Shown here: one piece after another, positions 32,278-44,527 of the stretch
Layout of the letters: every line of letters begins with the position of its first letter
Numbering within the stretch: position 1 is the first letter of the stretch
NCBI GenBank assembly: GCA_013420905.1
Contig: JAAXNY010000009.1
Span: 1,798,001 to 1,862,000, forward strand
Length of the DNA stretch: 64,000 nucleotides
Reading direction: 5' to 3'
Source: Collybia mongolica
Taxonomy: Eukaryota > Basidiomycota > Agaricomycetes > Agaricales > Clitocybaceae
The notes under the pieces: generated by a model
Database searches by the model: none
The model's input: the letters and a program-made list of their open reading frames with translations, nothing else
Told to the model about the DNA's origin: nothing
Program-made: the position numbers and the translations under genes

Positions 32278-35200
32278 ATGAAGTTTTTCATTGATAACCT
32301 TCCGGTGGGCTTTAAATCCCTGCAAGAAATACTCACTAACCTCAAGTAGATTATCTTTCCATACGATAGAATATACCCAGGTGAGCAAGGTCCGAATCTA
32401 TTCGTGAATTCCTGATCTTCACACAAACTAGAGCAATATGCGTATATGTGCGACCTCAAGAGGACTTTAGACGCAACTGTGAGCTCAACTACCTGGTTTG
32501 ACTAGGCATGGTACTCACGGGGAGCTATTAGGGGCACTGTGTATTGGAAATGCCCTCAGGAACGGGGAAAACAGTGTCACTCCTCTCACTTATCGTGTCT
32601 TACCAACAAGTGTGTTCAACACAGCCAGAACTGTGTGCCGGCCACTCACTGCCCAAAGTTTTATCCAACGCGTCGCAAATTAATCTATTGCTCGCGGACT
32701 GTCCCCGAAATCGAGAAAGCGCTCGCCGAACTTAAAAGGCTAATGGATTATCGGATAGCAAGAGCGGAAAATGACACAGAAAGAGAAAAGGAGAAAGCTT
32801 TCATGGGCCTCGGGTTAACAAGCAGAAAGAATCTTTGTATTCATCCCGAGGCATGTCAACTTGTTGCCGATAGGCGAGTGGTTCTCCCTCGACTTACTCA
32901 AACACACAGGTTTCGAAAGAGAAAAAGGGGAAAACCGTGGATGCTAGATGTCGAGACTTGACAAACTCTGTCGCGTGTGAGAAAGGGAGGGTTGACCCAG
33001 GCTCTGTTGACCTCTGTGACTGGCACGAAGTTAGATTCTAACGTAGAGATGTGTTTCTGATATCGAAACTCATCTGTCTCTAGAATCTAGGGAATCTCGA
33101 TCCTGACAGTCTTATCCCACCTGGAATTTGGACCCTGGCGGATGTCCTTCAATATGGTTGTGAAAAGGGAATATGCCCATATTTCGCCGTCCGCAGGATG
33201 GTAACGCGTTAGTTTTTAATCGTTGTACATGTGTTGACTTGTTCTAGATGCCTTTTGTAGACATAATCATATACTCTTTCCACTACATGCTAGATCCCAA
33301 GGTAGCCGAGCAGGTTTCGAAAGAGATGTCGAAGGATGCAATCGTCGTTTTTGATGAGGCCCACAACATTGGTGAGTATTTGCATATTGGTAACTATGGA
33401 CAATGGCGAATCAACCAATCAGATAATGTATGTATCGAATCTTTGAGTATTGATCTCACGCGGCCCATGCTGGACTCAGCAACACGCAGTGTGGTAAAAC
33501 TGGGAGAAAAGATCGAAGAGTATGTGGATCACTTCTTACGACCGCTCGTGTTCTGAGTTTTCTAGAATTAAAACCACAGATGCTGCAAAACTTCAAGACG
33601 AGTATGCGAAATTAGTTGAGGGACTGCAAGACGCTACAGACGAAGACACAGATGGTTTCATGGCTAATCCACGTAATGCTGTTGCACTTTTCCCCGCTCC
33701 CATACAGGACTCATAATTTCACGTAAAAGTTCTTCCTGACGACCTTTTAAAAGAAGCCATTCCAGGTAATATAAGGAAAGCAGAGCACTTCGTCGCTTTC
33801 TTGAAGCGCTTTGTGGAATATTTGAAGGTCAAACGTATTCCACAATATAATAAAAATCATGCTAACCTAAAGCAAATAAAGACACGTATGCGCGTCCTCC
33901 ATGTCGTAGCGGAAACGCCGCTGTCGTTTCTTCAACACCTCAAAGATATCACATACATTGAACGAAGGCCCCTAAGGTTGATTTTTTTCCCCTTGTAGTT
34001 GTTTTTGACATGAAGGGGACATCACTCGTACAGATTCTGCGCTGAACGCCTCCAGTCTTTGATCCGTACGCTACAGTTAAGCAGATTGGACGAATACTCA
34101 GCTCTCCAGAAAGTTGCCAGTTTCGCCACCTTGGTGTCGACGTATGAGAAAGGTGGCCCATGCATCATCGTAGGAGGTTATACACGTGCTCATTGGAAGC
34201 CAAGGGTTTCTTCTCATTCTAGAACCTTTCGAAACCGACAATGCTACAGTCCCGAATCCCGTATTCCACTTCACGTATGTGGAGTTATGTTCATGTACGC
34301 AAATTACTCAATAACCTACTTGAAGATGCCTTGATCCCTCGCTTGCCATCAAGCCTGTCTTTGAGAGATTTAGCAGCGTTGTCATCACTTCTGGCACTAT
34401 CTCACCTCTTGATATGTACCCCAAGATGCTTCAGTTCACTCCAGTAGTACAAGAAACATACCCCATGACCTTGACAAGAAATGCCTTCTTACCTTTGGTT
34501 CGTTAACACGCTAAAATTCGGGGTGTAATAATCACTGAGTCAACAGGTGATTACTCGAGGGAGTGACCAGGTCGCAATCAGTTCACGCTTCGAAGTCAGG
34601 AATGATCCTGCCGTCGTACGTAACTTTGGGAGTATTCTTATCGAGTATAGCAAAATAGTCCCGGACGGGATCGTAGCTTTTTTCCCAAGCTACTTGTACA
34701 TGGAATCTATTGTGGCTGCATGGAATGATATGGTATGTGGCCTCATAGTTTAGAAGTAGGTGTCTTGGGTAAACTACTTAATAGGGTATCCTCAACGAAG
34801 TGTGGAAAAACAAGCTCATCTTTGTAGAGACACCAGATGCAAACGAGACGAGCATTGCTCTAGAAAATTATAGAAGGGTGCGTTACCATCTAGCAATTTC
34901 TTGTATGGCATCGACTATTTTCCACAGGCTTGTGACAACGGTCGCGGGGCAATCCTTCTCTCGGTTGCGCGCGGAAAGGTGTCCGAAGGTATTGATTTTG
35001 ACCACAACTATGGTCGCGCGGTTATTATGTTTGGGTATGTCATTCTGTAATTTATTCTCCACACATTTCTAAGAAAACGGACAGTGTCCCTTACCAATAT
35101 ACAGAGAGCCGCATACTTAAAGCCCGTCTGGAATATCTTCGGGATGCATATCGGATTCGGGAGTCAGAGTTTTTGGGTTTCGATGCAATGCGAAACGCTG

Positions 35201-35633
35201 CACAATGTGTTGGACGTGTACTTCGGGGTAAAACAGATTGGGGATTGATGGTGTTTGCAGACAAAGTTAGTCTCCGATTAATTTGAGACGCAACACGGTA
35301 TCATAAGTATGGAAATAGCGTTTCGCCCGCGCTGACAAGCGAGCTAAACTTCCGCGTTGGATCAATCAATATATCACAGATACTGCTGCCAATCTTTCTA
35401 CAGACATGGCGTTGACGCTGTCAAAGCTGTTCATGCGCACAATATCCCAAAATCCCAATGAGAACCAAACCGGAATATCACTATGGACAATCGAGGATGT
35501 TGAGAAGGCACAGGCAAAACAGAAAGCCTTAGCAATGGAGGCTGAACAACAGGAAATGGGAAGTAATGATGACAAATACGGGGATGGAGGTATAAGCGAT
35601 AATATGCTGGTCGACTTTGACTTGGACATTTAG
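32278..35633 (+). CDS. RAD3: TFIIH DNA helicase XPD/Rad3 (ERCC2)
   Basis: 5'-3' helicase of TFIIH for nucleotide-excision repair and transcription initiation. Exons (20): 32278-32304, 32350-32380, 32432-32478, 32532-32609, 32659-32850, 32910-33029, 33084-33200, 33248-33371, 33423-33519, 33566-33672, 33730-33827, 33882-33976, 34034-34152, 34205-34274, 34326-34497, 34547-34732, 34785-34877, 34928-35034, 35085-35265, 35319-35633; 2376 nt, 791 aa against 778 in yeast. Walker A MPSGTGKT puts Lys at 48, as in yeast Rad3. The Fe-S cysteines fall at 121, 139, 161 and 196 with the family spacing. DEAH is at 240-243; SEGIDF and [14 protein letters not shown] are motifs V-VI. The intron after 32850 has a GC donor. 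No frame break. Confidence 0.95.
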
Positions 35634-35724
35634 GTTGCTCTGTAAAGTCACATTATAAATACAGTTCTGGTATGATGTCGTTCGGGATCGTAATAATAGT
35701 ACGGTAAGTATTCCTCAAGCTTCA

Positions 35725-36001
35725 TCACAGACACTGGTTGCACTTTTCAAGGACCTAACTTCGCATTGATTTTGTATATGTTGACACGTAGGCTTTGGAA
35801 ACGCACCTCTTTTGTTACAATTCTTTCAGGTTGTCCGTAATATCGGCGACATACACAAGGGGTATTCTTTGATCCGCACTCTTCTGGATGAGAAGTGCTC
35901 AGGTAACATTGAGGAGAACCACAATCGATGTTTGTGTCTCCGGTATAGGTTAAATGCCCACAAGTTGTCGACTTAATAAATCGGAGCTTCCGGTGGCACA
36001 T
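35725..36001 (-). CDS. small Cys-rich protein, two exons
   Basis: Exons 36001-35807 and 35754-35725 give 74 aa. Ten cysteines and several histidines occur in a pattern like a small zinc-binding module: MCHRKL, TCGH, DCGSPQCYLS, ECGSKNTPCVCRRYYGQP, and a closing KCNQC supplied by the 9-residue second exon. I recall similar short Agaricomycete hypothetical proteins with a leading C-H, an internal CGH and a final C-x-x-C, but no function is known to me. It is tail-to-tail with XPD, 91 bp apart. The intron (35806-35755) has GT and AG ends. Confidence 0.65.
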
Positions 36002-37838
36002 GGGTATCTAGACAGTATTAGTCTGTTTTGGTGGTTCGCGGACTTGCTTTGGGTAGAATTCCCTCACCGTTGTGGTAGATTACTGTGGCCGGCGGAGGTA
36101 AGGCAAAGATGAACTTTGATCGCAAATCGTTTTGAGTTCAATCTGGCGTGACATTATAAAAAGTCTATTAGAGATCCCTCACCACCAGAAACGTTAAGTA
36201 CTCCTTACCAATAGCGAGGTCGTGTAAGTTCAAAGGGGGTGACTATAGATGGCTCACTGGCCAGTTAGTTCTCCTTTTAAGGTCGCAGGTTACTTTGAAA
36301 GAACCGAGCACCACGGCCCGATGGACATGTCAGTATATCCAAGGCAAACCCGAAAATGTACATAGCGAGCCAACCGATCATTTGGCATGCCTAGGATGGA
36401 GAACATAGGAAAGACAATCTAGGGATAAACAAACTCATTCGTGAAGCATCGAGATGACACAATCGGCAAAGGGATAGCTCAAGATTGATCACTTTAATCA
36501 AATGAATTCACTTGATCACGATAATGATGATCCAATCAGAATGGAAAATGGAGAAACCTTCACTAATACATCCGCGAATCAGAAGGGAAAGAAAAGTAAG
36601 AAAGACACCGACATCTAGTTGCACACAGCACAGGTAACGGGTGGTCAGTCATGATCACCGTTCATCCACTTCAGAGGACCACTGTAGCATGGCGAAGTGC
36701 CGTCGGGTGCAATGATACGCCTCCCGGCGCCTATGCATATTGAATGTTGGGTTGAGGGATTACATATGGATGGAAACTTCCATATCATCCTTACCAAATC
36801 TAATGAGAACAGAAATTCTAAAGTTACTACTAGTTCTTGACAGGGCAGCCGGTGTATTGCGTGAACCCCGAAGTCTTATACCCAACCGTCTTCACCGTCA
36901 AAAATATGATAGAAGACAATCCTGGTGGATAGCTACACCCAACTCATTTTGCGTCCCATCCCATAAGACAGCAGATCCCTTGTATTGAACTTTATCGTGG
37001 ATACCCAGCGAGACAATACGAAGGCGTTTGCCGCCACTAGTCCCGAAGGATTTAAAATAACCAGTCAAGTACCAAAGAAGGCAGGATCCTCTCATGCGTG
37101 GACTAGACACGTAGTCGTTCGCGTAGCTTTATGTTGTGCCATGCTATGTGATATGCACGAGCGATATCATCACATTGTCGAATCGTGTGTAGAATTAGAA
37201 GATCAGGGATCCCCTTTGGGGCATGATTAACGAGCCTTGATAGACACTCGACTCTGGGATTAAGGCGATGAACTCGATATTCTTTATAGCATACTATACT
37301 TGCATGCGAAGCTGAGGTCTGTTAAGGAAGGTCGAAAAGGTTGAACCGAGATAGCTGTACCGCAATTATTTCGGGCCGTGATGTCGACCTAGTCTGCGCT
37401 GGGCTAAAAACATATGGAAATTTCAACTTTAGCCATTTGTTATCGAGGAATTAAGCTTCTTTATCGGATCGCTTTGGACATGACCAGGTGAGGTCAGTAG
37501 ATTTCATCTTGGCATATATTATACCCTGGCCTCCAGCACAAACAATAAATTGTGTACGTACTTACGTTCACCTCAACGTTTATTAACATACCATTACTCG
37601 ATTCTATCGACTCAAATGGTCGACTGAGAGTAGGGGTAAATTATTATCATCATTAACTCTGGCCCGCTGGGTGTTCTTGGTGGTCAGACGACCCGGTGGG
37701 AAGAGTGCCGAGAGCGTACGATAAGCGATCCACTGCTTCCCCGTCCTTTTCATCCTGCCAAATACTCCCCCAAATACCGAGAGATATTCCTGGGCCAACA
37801 CCAGGCACTATCGACGAGCCACGCGGGTAATTATGTAT
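36002..37838. other. 1.8-kb region with no recognised gene
   Basis: Composition is like the gene island rather than the AT-rich repeats. Several short frames (for example 36985-37230 plus, 37604-37801 minus) lack family motifs and splice logic. It may hold a degraded gene or a non-coding RNA. Confidence 0.4.
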
Positions 37839-40800
37839 TTATGCACCTGATTCTGCCTTCGTTTCTAGGTTGGAAAGCTCTTCCTCTAATACCTCTGTGA
37901 TGTTCCGAATCGGGTCGCCTCTGATGACCTTTTTGACTTCGTCGGAGTCCAGTGTCTCATGTTCAACCAAAGCATGTGCGAGCTGATCAGTCCTCTCAGA
38001 GTTTTTTTCGGAACAGCAAGTGGATTCAAAACATACTCGATGTAGTTCTTCCAGTTTAGATGTCAGAAGGGCGGTCGCACGGGCCTCCCCGCCTCGCACG
38101 ATGCTAATGAGAAGGATTAGTGATCGTGGGAAGCAAAGTATATCGCGTCTGCTCACTTTGTGACTTCCTCCTCAATTTCTTCCTTCCGGCGGGGGCTTAG
38201 GGTTTCATCCCTCTCGTCATAAAAGACAGGACCCAGCTTTGAGAATCCCCAGTGCTGCCCGAAATTTTAAGATTAGAAACCGTATGGTAATCGTGATGAT
38301 GAGCATTTTACCTTTACCATTGCCTGAGCCGTCCTTGTGGCTGATCTGATGTCGGAACTCGCTCCACTGGTAACATTTTGAGGTCCGTATACTAAGGGTG
38401 AAGATGTGTCAACCAATAATCGAGGTACGTGGGAGTTGTCTCACTTAGTTCTTCCGCTACACGTCCGCCCATGGAGACATCGATACCTGCTAGGTACTCT
38501 TTCAGACTGACAGATGTGCGGTCATTCTCGGGAAGTAAGGAAGTCTGTTGTGAAACTGATCAATGGGGATTGTAAATAACAGACTCTGCATGGCGTACGT
38601 AACCCAAGGCATGGCCACGAGGTACACATGTAACTTTGTGTAAAGGCATTGCTCCATCTGTATACAAAGCCACAAGCGCGTGCCCCCCCTGAGTCGTTCA
38701 ATCAGCAAAAATTTAGTAAAGCTCAGGAATGAAAAAAAAAAAGACCTCATGATATGCTGTTGCTAACTTCGCCTTTTGATCGATATAGTGACTCTTGCGT
38801 TCCGCCCCCATAAGAATCCGGTCCTGTCGCGATAATTAATTAGGATGATCATAACCCGAGTGATACTGATGATTGTACCTTGGCCCATTCAAAATGCTTC
38901 AACGAAACTTCCATAGCTCGTTCTTTAGACGCCTGAATGGCAGCTTGGCTAGGAGCAGGGATCGGAGTTGTGCTACTTTCAATGTAAGCATACTGATTGT
39001 GAAACTTACTTGACCATATTCTGCAGATCGGCTCCAGAGAAGCCAGGAGTGCCTCGTGCAATGACCTTGGGGTCAACGTCTATGATGACCATGAACTATT
39101 GGCAGACAAGGAGTTATAAAAATCGTCACCTTTACTAGTGGTAACGCCTCGCATGTGGTGTTGAAGAATCTGGACACGACCACGGATATCCGGTAGGGGC
39201 ACAGCAATGATTCTGTCGAAGCGGCCGGGCCGTACAAGGGCCCTGAATATGTCTGAAAGGTATTTTTGCAAAACACGAATAATATGGCTTACTGATCCAG
39301 GCTCTCCGGGAAGTTGGTGGCGGCAATGACAATAACACCCTCAGTCTGTTGGAAACCATCCATCTCAACGAGCAGCTGATTGAGCGTTTGCTTCATATAC
39401 TGTTGATCACGGCTGCTACGTTTCCCTCCAACAGCGTCTAACTCGTCGATAAAGATGATAGCGGGTTCTTTCTTACGCGCTGCAGCGAAAAGTTCCCGAA
39501 CGCGTTTAGCACCAACACCAACGAACATCTCTTCAAAATCAGATCTTGTGTGGATTAGTGTGGGGGATGTAACGTTGTAGATAGAACATACCCTGAAGCA
39601 AAAAAGAATGGAACACCAGCTTCTCCTGCCACTGCACGAGCCAATAATGTTTTGCCTGTCCCAGGAGAACTGATGACGGTGTTAGATAGGATGTCCCCGT
39701 TTCGAAAAGTGAAAAAGCCGACCCGGTGAGTAAGACTCCTTTGGGTAATTTGCCACCCAGAGATGCGAAGGCTGACGGATCCTTGAGGAAGGCAACAACG
39801 TCTTGTAACTCCTGATATTCCATGTCTACAAAACATGAGTCAAGTTGAAGTTGTAGCACGCACATCCTTTGCCTCATCGACTCCGTGTACATCAGTAAAT
39901 TTAACAGCTTTTCCCTCTGCCGGTTCGAATTGGGATTGGCGGGGACCCGCTTTCATGAAACCCGTATTTTCAAAGAAGACCGAGAGAATAACAAGGAAGA
40001 CTGTTTTGAAGTTGATGGATTGAAATTATGAGATAAATCGTACGCACAGAAAGAGCTGACGAGGACCAAGGCAACAAATCGGATGATACGAGGAACCCAA
40101 GCTCCCTTGCCTGAAAGGAAGATCATTGGTGAAACTCATGAGATTGTTCTGGAACGACATACGTTCGATGATAGACACTTGTATTGGGTTATTCGACCCA
40201 TTTGCTTCTAGAGCCGCACCTAGTTTCGATAGATCTGTGGCCGAGGTTCCAGGAGACGCTAAAGGTTCCACTTGTCCAGAGAGCACAGCTTGAGCAACCT
40301 CCTGGCTTGAAGTCAAAGAGCGAGGAGAAGCTTCCCCGGTAGTAGCAGGACTTTCGGAAGTGCTTGGTGGAGGAATAGGTGATGCAGCCTGTACAACTGG
40401 ATGCGCAGCGATAATACTATCCCTCCGACGTACAGCTGAATTGATTGATGCCTTTTGCCCGGTGTTAACAAGGCAGCTTAGATATGTCTGGAATGCAGGT
40501 GCGGAATGAATCAGAGGGGAGCTTTTGTCCTGAATTACAGAAATTGAGATTCATTTTACCTCGAAGGAGGGAAGGTCATAACTCACAAATTCGCACATTC
40601 GTTCCCAACGACTGATCACCAATTCATACGAAGATTTAAGCTTGGTGTCTGCCAAAGCCTGAAAAAGGGCCAATTGTTTCACTACATCATGTGGGTGAAT
40701 GTTAGCCTCGGCCTCGAGCCGAGTGATATGTGCCACAACGAGTGGTGACGGGCTCTGCGTCGGCCTAGAACGAGAAAATATAGAGCCCAGTGAAAGCGCC

Positions 40801-41048
40801 CTATGAGATCCGGGTATTATAGAGAGAGCAGAAGTCTGGGTCCGGTGAGGGTTTGGTAGAATAACAGACTTCTGAAGGCCGTTGCATATGGTTGAGAAGT
40901 GGAACGAGAGTGCATATTTTGAGGGAAAGGCGACAGCAGGACGTTTTGGGACGCGTAACGCACCCAGAAACTGATAAAATTAAGGTGTAAAGTTTGGATG
41001 TTTGAAGAACAAGAGGGCATATAGTCTTACCAGGGAGGGCCTGAGCAT
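37839..41048 (-). CDS. YME1: mitochondrial i-AAA protease Yme1
   Basis: ATP-dependent zinc protease of the inner membrane facing the intermembrane space; it degrades misfolded or surplus inner-membrane proteins. The start at 41048 gives [20 protein letters not shown], a good presequence split by an intron. Then come an N-domain ([20 protein letters not shown]), one membrane segment ([14 protein letters not shown], where yeast also has ENTG), [12 protein letters not shown], Walker [14 protein letters not shown], Walker [34 protein letters not shown], the second region of homology PGRFDR, and [14 protein letters not shown]. The zinc site is HEGGHA, split by an intron at 38755-38697 between HE and GGH. 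The C-terminus has [14 protein letters not shown] and [12 protein letters not shown]. About a dozen short introns; the frame is sound. Confidence 0.92.
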
Positions 41049-41159
41049 GAGCCAGATTTTAGCAGACAGCGGTGGCGGCGTGAGCGGTCAAAAACAGAAT
41101 TGGAGAAGCACGTGTTCACACTCTTCAGTTTCCGCCATGTCCGACGTGAACAAACAAAA
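41049..41159. promoter_or_regulatory. 111-bp bidirectional promoter of YME1 and the GCIP-like gene
   Basis: Only 111 bases lie between the two divergent start codons (41048 minus, 41160 plus). No TATA box is seen. Confidence 0.6.
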
Positions 41160-42379
41160 ATGTCAGTGGCCGCCATTTCACTCAAATTAAAAGTTATCCA
41201 TTTACATCCTACAGCAATTGCGGCGTTGAGTTTGGTGGTCGAAACAAGCAACATTGCTATAGCATCCATTACATCGCGCAGAGCAGGGGATGTAGCTGAC
41301 TCTTCAATTGAGCAGTCTGTTCTCCACAAAGACCTCCTTTCTTTATTGTCGCTTATCGAAGGTTCGACTACCAAACTGTCTCTCGCTCTGAAGCCATCGT
41401 CCCCTACATATGACGCTTCTTTAAGGCCTCTCAAAGATTTGTTTGACCAGATCTCGGCATTATCACATTGCGTTCGTCTTCATAACTACGACCTAGGAAT
41501 CACCCTTATCCAAGAAGTGGAGTCTGTCACCGATGACATTATCCAGTCCGTCAGGCTTTTATGTCAGACCTTTTTGGACATCGAAGTAAATAATACACGA
41601 ACAAGTACTGGACGGGCTGGAGACCATTATATGGTGAGGACGGGTGCCGTCCACGATCTGATCAGTAAAGCAAAAATTCCGGGCGGACTATCAGCTGATA
41701 ATGTATCAGCAGTACGCAAGAAATTAACACAGGATCATGCCTCGCTTGAGGATGCCCTCAGCGAAGTATGCCAGATGACAAGCGATACTGAAGCATCATC
41801 TTATGAGCATACGGACGACATGGAGGGTGATGGCTGGGCGTTACTTGGTTTAGAGTCCAAAAAGATGGGTGCTGATGAGCTAGAGCGAGCTAAAAAGGTT
41901 GTTGGGTTTTTTATTTAAGGCTGGATTTTATGCTCATTGCGCGGATGTAGGTTCATACTATACTGCGTTTATCGACCCTTCTCCACAAGAACATCATCAA
42001 AAGTTTTTCATCTACCGTCGTCCCAACCTTAACAGTCATAACGCCCAACGCCGCTCGGCGTTTAGACACTCTGCCGCCACAGTCCTCCGCACTTCTTGCC
42101 GCATCCGACGACCTGATCTCTGCACTGTATGCACCTCAAAATCAGCCCCAGATCGCTACGGAGCTATCGTCATTCCTCGATGTCGTTCGCCAACTTCACT
42201 CATCGCTGGCTATGATCTATGAAGGCCCTTCATCGCTCGTTGAACAAATGTCTCCAATAAACCTGCGGGATGAATCTTCAAAAGACCTCAAGAAATGGTT
42301 TGATACATGTTTCAATCAGGTTGAAAAGGCAGTTCAAGGTGTGCGTACTAGCCTAGATATTATTCCAACAGAAAAATAG
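41160..42379 (+). CDS. GCIP/cyclin-D1-binding protein 1-like protein
   Basis: Two exons, 41160-41897 and 41951-42379, give 388 aa. The start MSVAAISLKLKV was chosen as the first ATG; the open frame before it has none. The protein is predicted all-helical with Ser/Leu-rich N-terminal helices, a central acidic segment (DDMEGDGWALLGLES) and a second helical domain beginning LSTLLHKNIIKSF and NAARRLDTLP, then ELSSFLDVVRQLH. The order and the W-x-x-LGLE-type element match the GCIP domain family (human CCNDBP1), proteins that bind cyclin D or bHLH factors; the fungal role is not known to me. It shares a very short promoter region with YME1. The name is by recognition of the domain pattern only. Confidence 0.7.
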
Positions 42380-42859
42380 AATAAAACTAGATAAAACTCC
42401 TTGATCTTGTTCCGGATATTCCAGAGAGTTCTGTGTTTCGTTCCCCAGGATCCACTTTGCCAAGAGTATATAATATTTATACTTAAGGGTCAGACACCAA
42501 AGTTTTCTTCGGCGTCACCCAACCTACTCACACTATGTAGCACTGCAAGTTGCAACGGCTGCTCAAATGTTTAGTTTATGAACATAGTGTGTCGTCGAAT
42601 ACAGTACAGCAGCCAATCATTGGACAACCCCTTGTTTTAATGGTCACATTTGATACTTCATCAACGATCCGTAAACAATTGGAAGAAGTGGTTAAGCCCT
42701 TTCTGCAAGTATTCGAAGGATGCTTACACTACTCATATTTAGGAAAATGTGTTGTGTTGTCGTTCGTGAGAAGCTAGACAGACAAGATAAAGATAAGTTT
42801 GAAAAAATCCCAACCTGTAAATAATGAAGTGGAGATAACAGGCGTTCATCGCTATTGTC
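42380..42859. other. intergenic region between convergent genes
   Basis: Tail-to-tail spacer between the GCIP-like gene and the nuclear basic protein gene; no gene recognised. Confidence 0.5.
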
Positions 42860-44294
42860 TCATTCGATTGCTTCACCCTCTTCCCGGGCCCCTGATGTCC
42901 AATTCCGATCGACATCAGTCCATATCCTGTCGTTTTCGACTTTTTTCTTCTCTCTTTCCCATAGTTCGCGCCATTTCGCTGCCAGGAAATTGGGGTATAG
43001 TGCAGAACTGCGGGCACGTCTCAAACGGTCTTCAAAGTGGGAAATTTTTTCTGTCTGTCCTTGCAAGTCGAATGCTTGTTTCTAAATGAAAAGTACTCAG
43101 TTAAGCGCCTTTTGTCGCAAAAGAATCCAACAGACCGCCTCTAAAGATCTTTTGGCCCTCGCGTCATCTCTCATCTTGTTCAGCTCTTTTCGTCTTTCTT
43201 CATCCTTTTCTCTTCTATTTAGGCCAGACCTGGGAGTACTTCCACCAGCCTAAGGAGCAAGGTATTCAGTGTCAATTCACAAAATAAAAATCTAGATGAC
43301 GGCTACTGTCTTGAATAATTCTCGATACACATTCGCGTTCCTCAAATCGAAGTCGGCATTTCCAACATTAGCTGGTGTTTTTCGGACGCCTGCAACTGGC
43401 GGTTGGCTGGTATCCAAAGTAGGATGTTTCGCGGGAGTGGGCTTCAAAGGGAGAGGAGCGGTTGAGGGAGTAAGTGGCCCTGCATAATTCACGTTCTTGT
43501 TTTTCTTTATTGTTGGAAGCTTGGGGCGCTTCTTAGGCGGTGGAGGAGGTGAAGCATTCTGATTTTGAGAGGGGCTTTGGGCAGTGCCCCCCGGCTCGAA
43601 ATCCCCAATGACATCAATTGGCACTTCTTCTAGCTCTGCAGACAGTCCGGCTCGAGGTCTCTTTGTGCCCACTGCTGGGGCGGATCCCATTGAATTATCC
43701 TGGTTGTGTACCTTGCTGTCCTTCTTTCCCAAAGACTTTGCACGCCCCTTGTTTTTTACAGATAGTTTCTTTGGGACTTCAAAGTCATCTTCTATCATTG
43801 TAGTTGGACCATTGCTTGGTCCACCTTCCCCAACATACTCCTCCTCTGACTCTGATATTACGCGGCGCTTCTTCTTTGTTGGGAGTGGGTATGCGGCAGC
43901 CTTCGCAGACGGTTTCCTCACACGGGGTTTCAGCACGGGAGTTGCGACGGGTGATGGCTGGGGTAGAAATCTTGAATCAAGATCGGTAACGGCAGTCGTG
44001 TCGACCTCTGAATCTGACCCCGTCTCTTCCGTGTGTGAACGCTCGCGACGTGGAGAGCTGGGAGTTGGACTCAATTGTCTCGGGCTCTGGTAAGCTTCCT
44101 CATTGCTGGAGTCAGATTCCATCATGCGAGGGCGCTTCGCACGCTTGCGTTTGAAGGAAGCTTCGGAGCTTGAGGCCTGATTGAGATTGCAGGAGTTCGA
44201 TTAGAGAATTCGATATGTCATTGAGTGAGAGAGATACCTGGGAGTGCGAATCCAATTCTGGGGTTTTTGCCGGTAGTTTGATACGAAAAGACAT
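42860..44294 (-). CDS. nuclear basic/acidic protein of unknown function
   Basis: Exons 44294-44238, 44176-43307, 43249-43136 and 43081-42860 give 420 aa, in frame throughout. The N-terminus (MSFRIKLPAKTPE) is followed by a long disordered region with several nuclear-localisation-like clusters (KRKRAKRPR, PTKKKRRV, PPPKKRPKLP) and Ser/Glu patches (SESEEEYVGEG). The conserved-looking part is at the C-terminus: DFDLRNANVYRELFKT, LNRREKDEERRKELNKMRDD, then FEDRLRRARSSALYPNFLAA and KWRELWEREKKK, probably a long coiled coil or charged helix. This would suit a chromatin- or transcription-associated subunit, but I do not recognise the family and give no function. Confidence 0.7.
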
Positions 44295-44527
44295 TGTGTT
44301 TTTGTTAGACAAGCTACCTGTATTGTCTCGACAAAAGGATCACCGTCACCGCAACAACTCTCAAATGCAATAAGTTGTCAGTCTCCAGCCGTTGTATGTA
44401 GCCCATCTTGTTGGTTTACTTGATTGAAGATGTGTGTCATTGCCTGCAGCGTTCAACATGTACAAACTCAAGCCGTAATGATATACATGTTTCCTTTTCT
44501 TCTCCGTTGTTCGAATTGTAAGTCTAT

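Noticed and set aside
36002..37838. Search for a gene in the 1.8-kb gap between the Cys-rich gene and YME1
   Set aside because: Short frames without motifs, no chain of exons with consistent splice sites.
39915..39945. GGTTCGAAT word resembling a tRNA B box
   Set aside because: It lies in a coding exon of YME1 and no cloverleaf surrounds it. No other tRNA candidate was found on either strand by eye.
43584..44093. 169-aa plus-strand frame
   Set aside because: Antisense of the disordered region of the nuclear basic protein gene.
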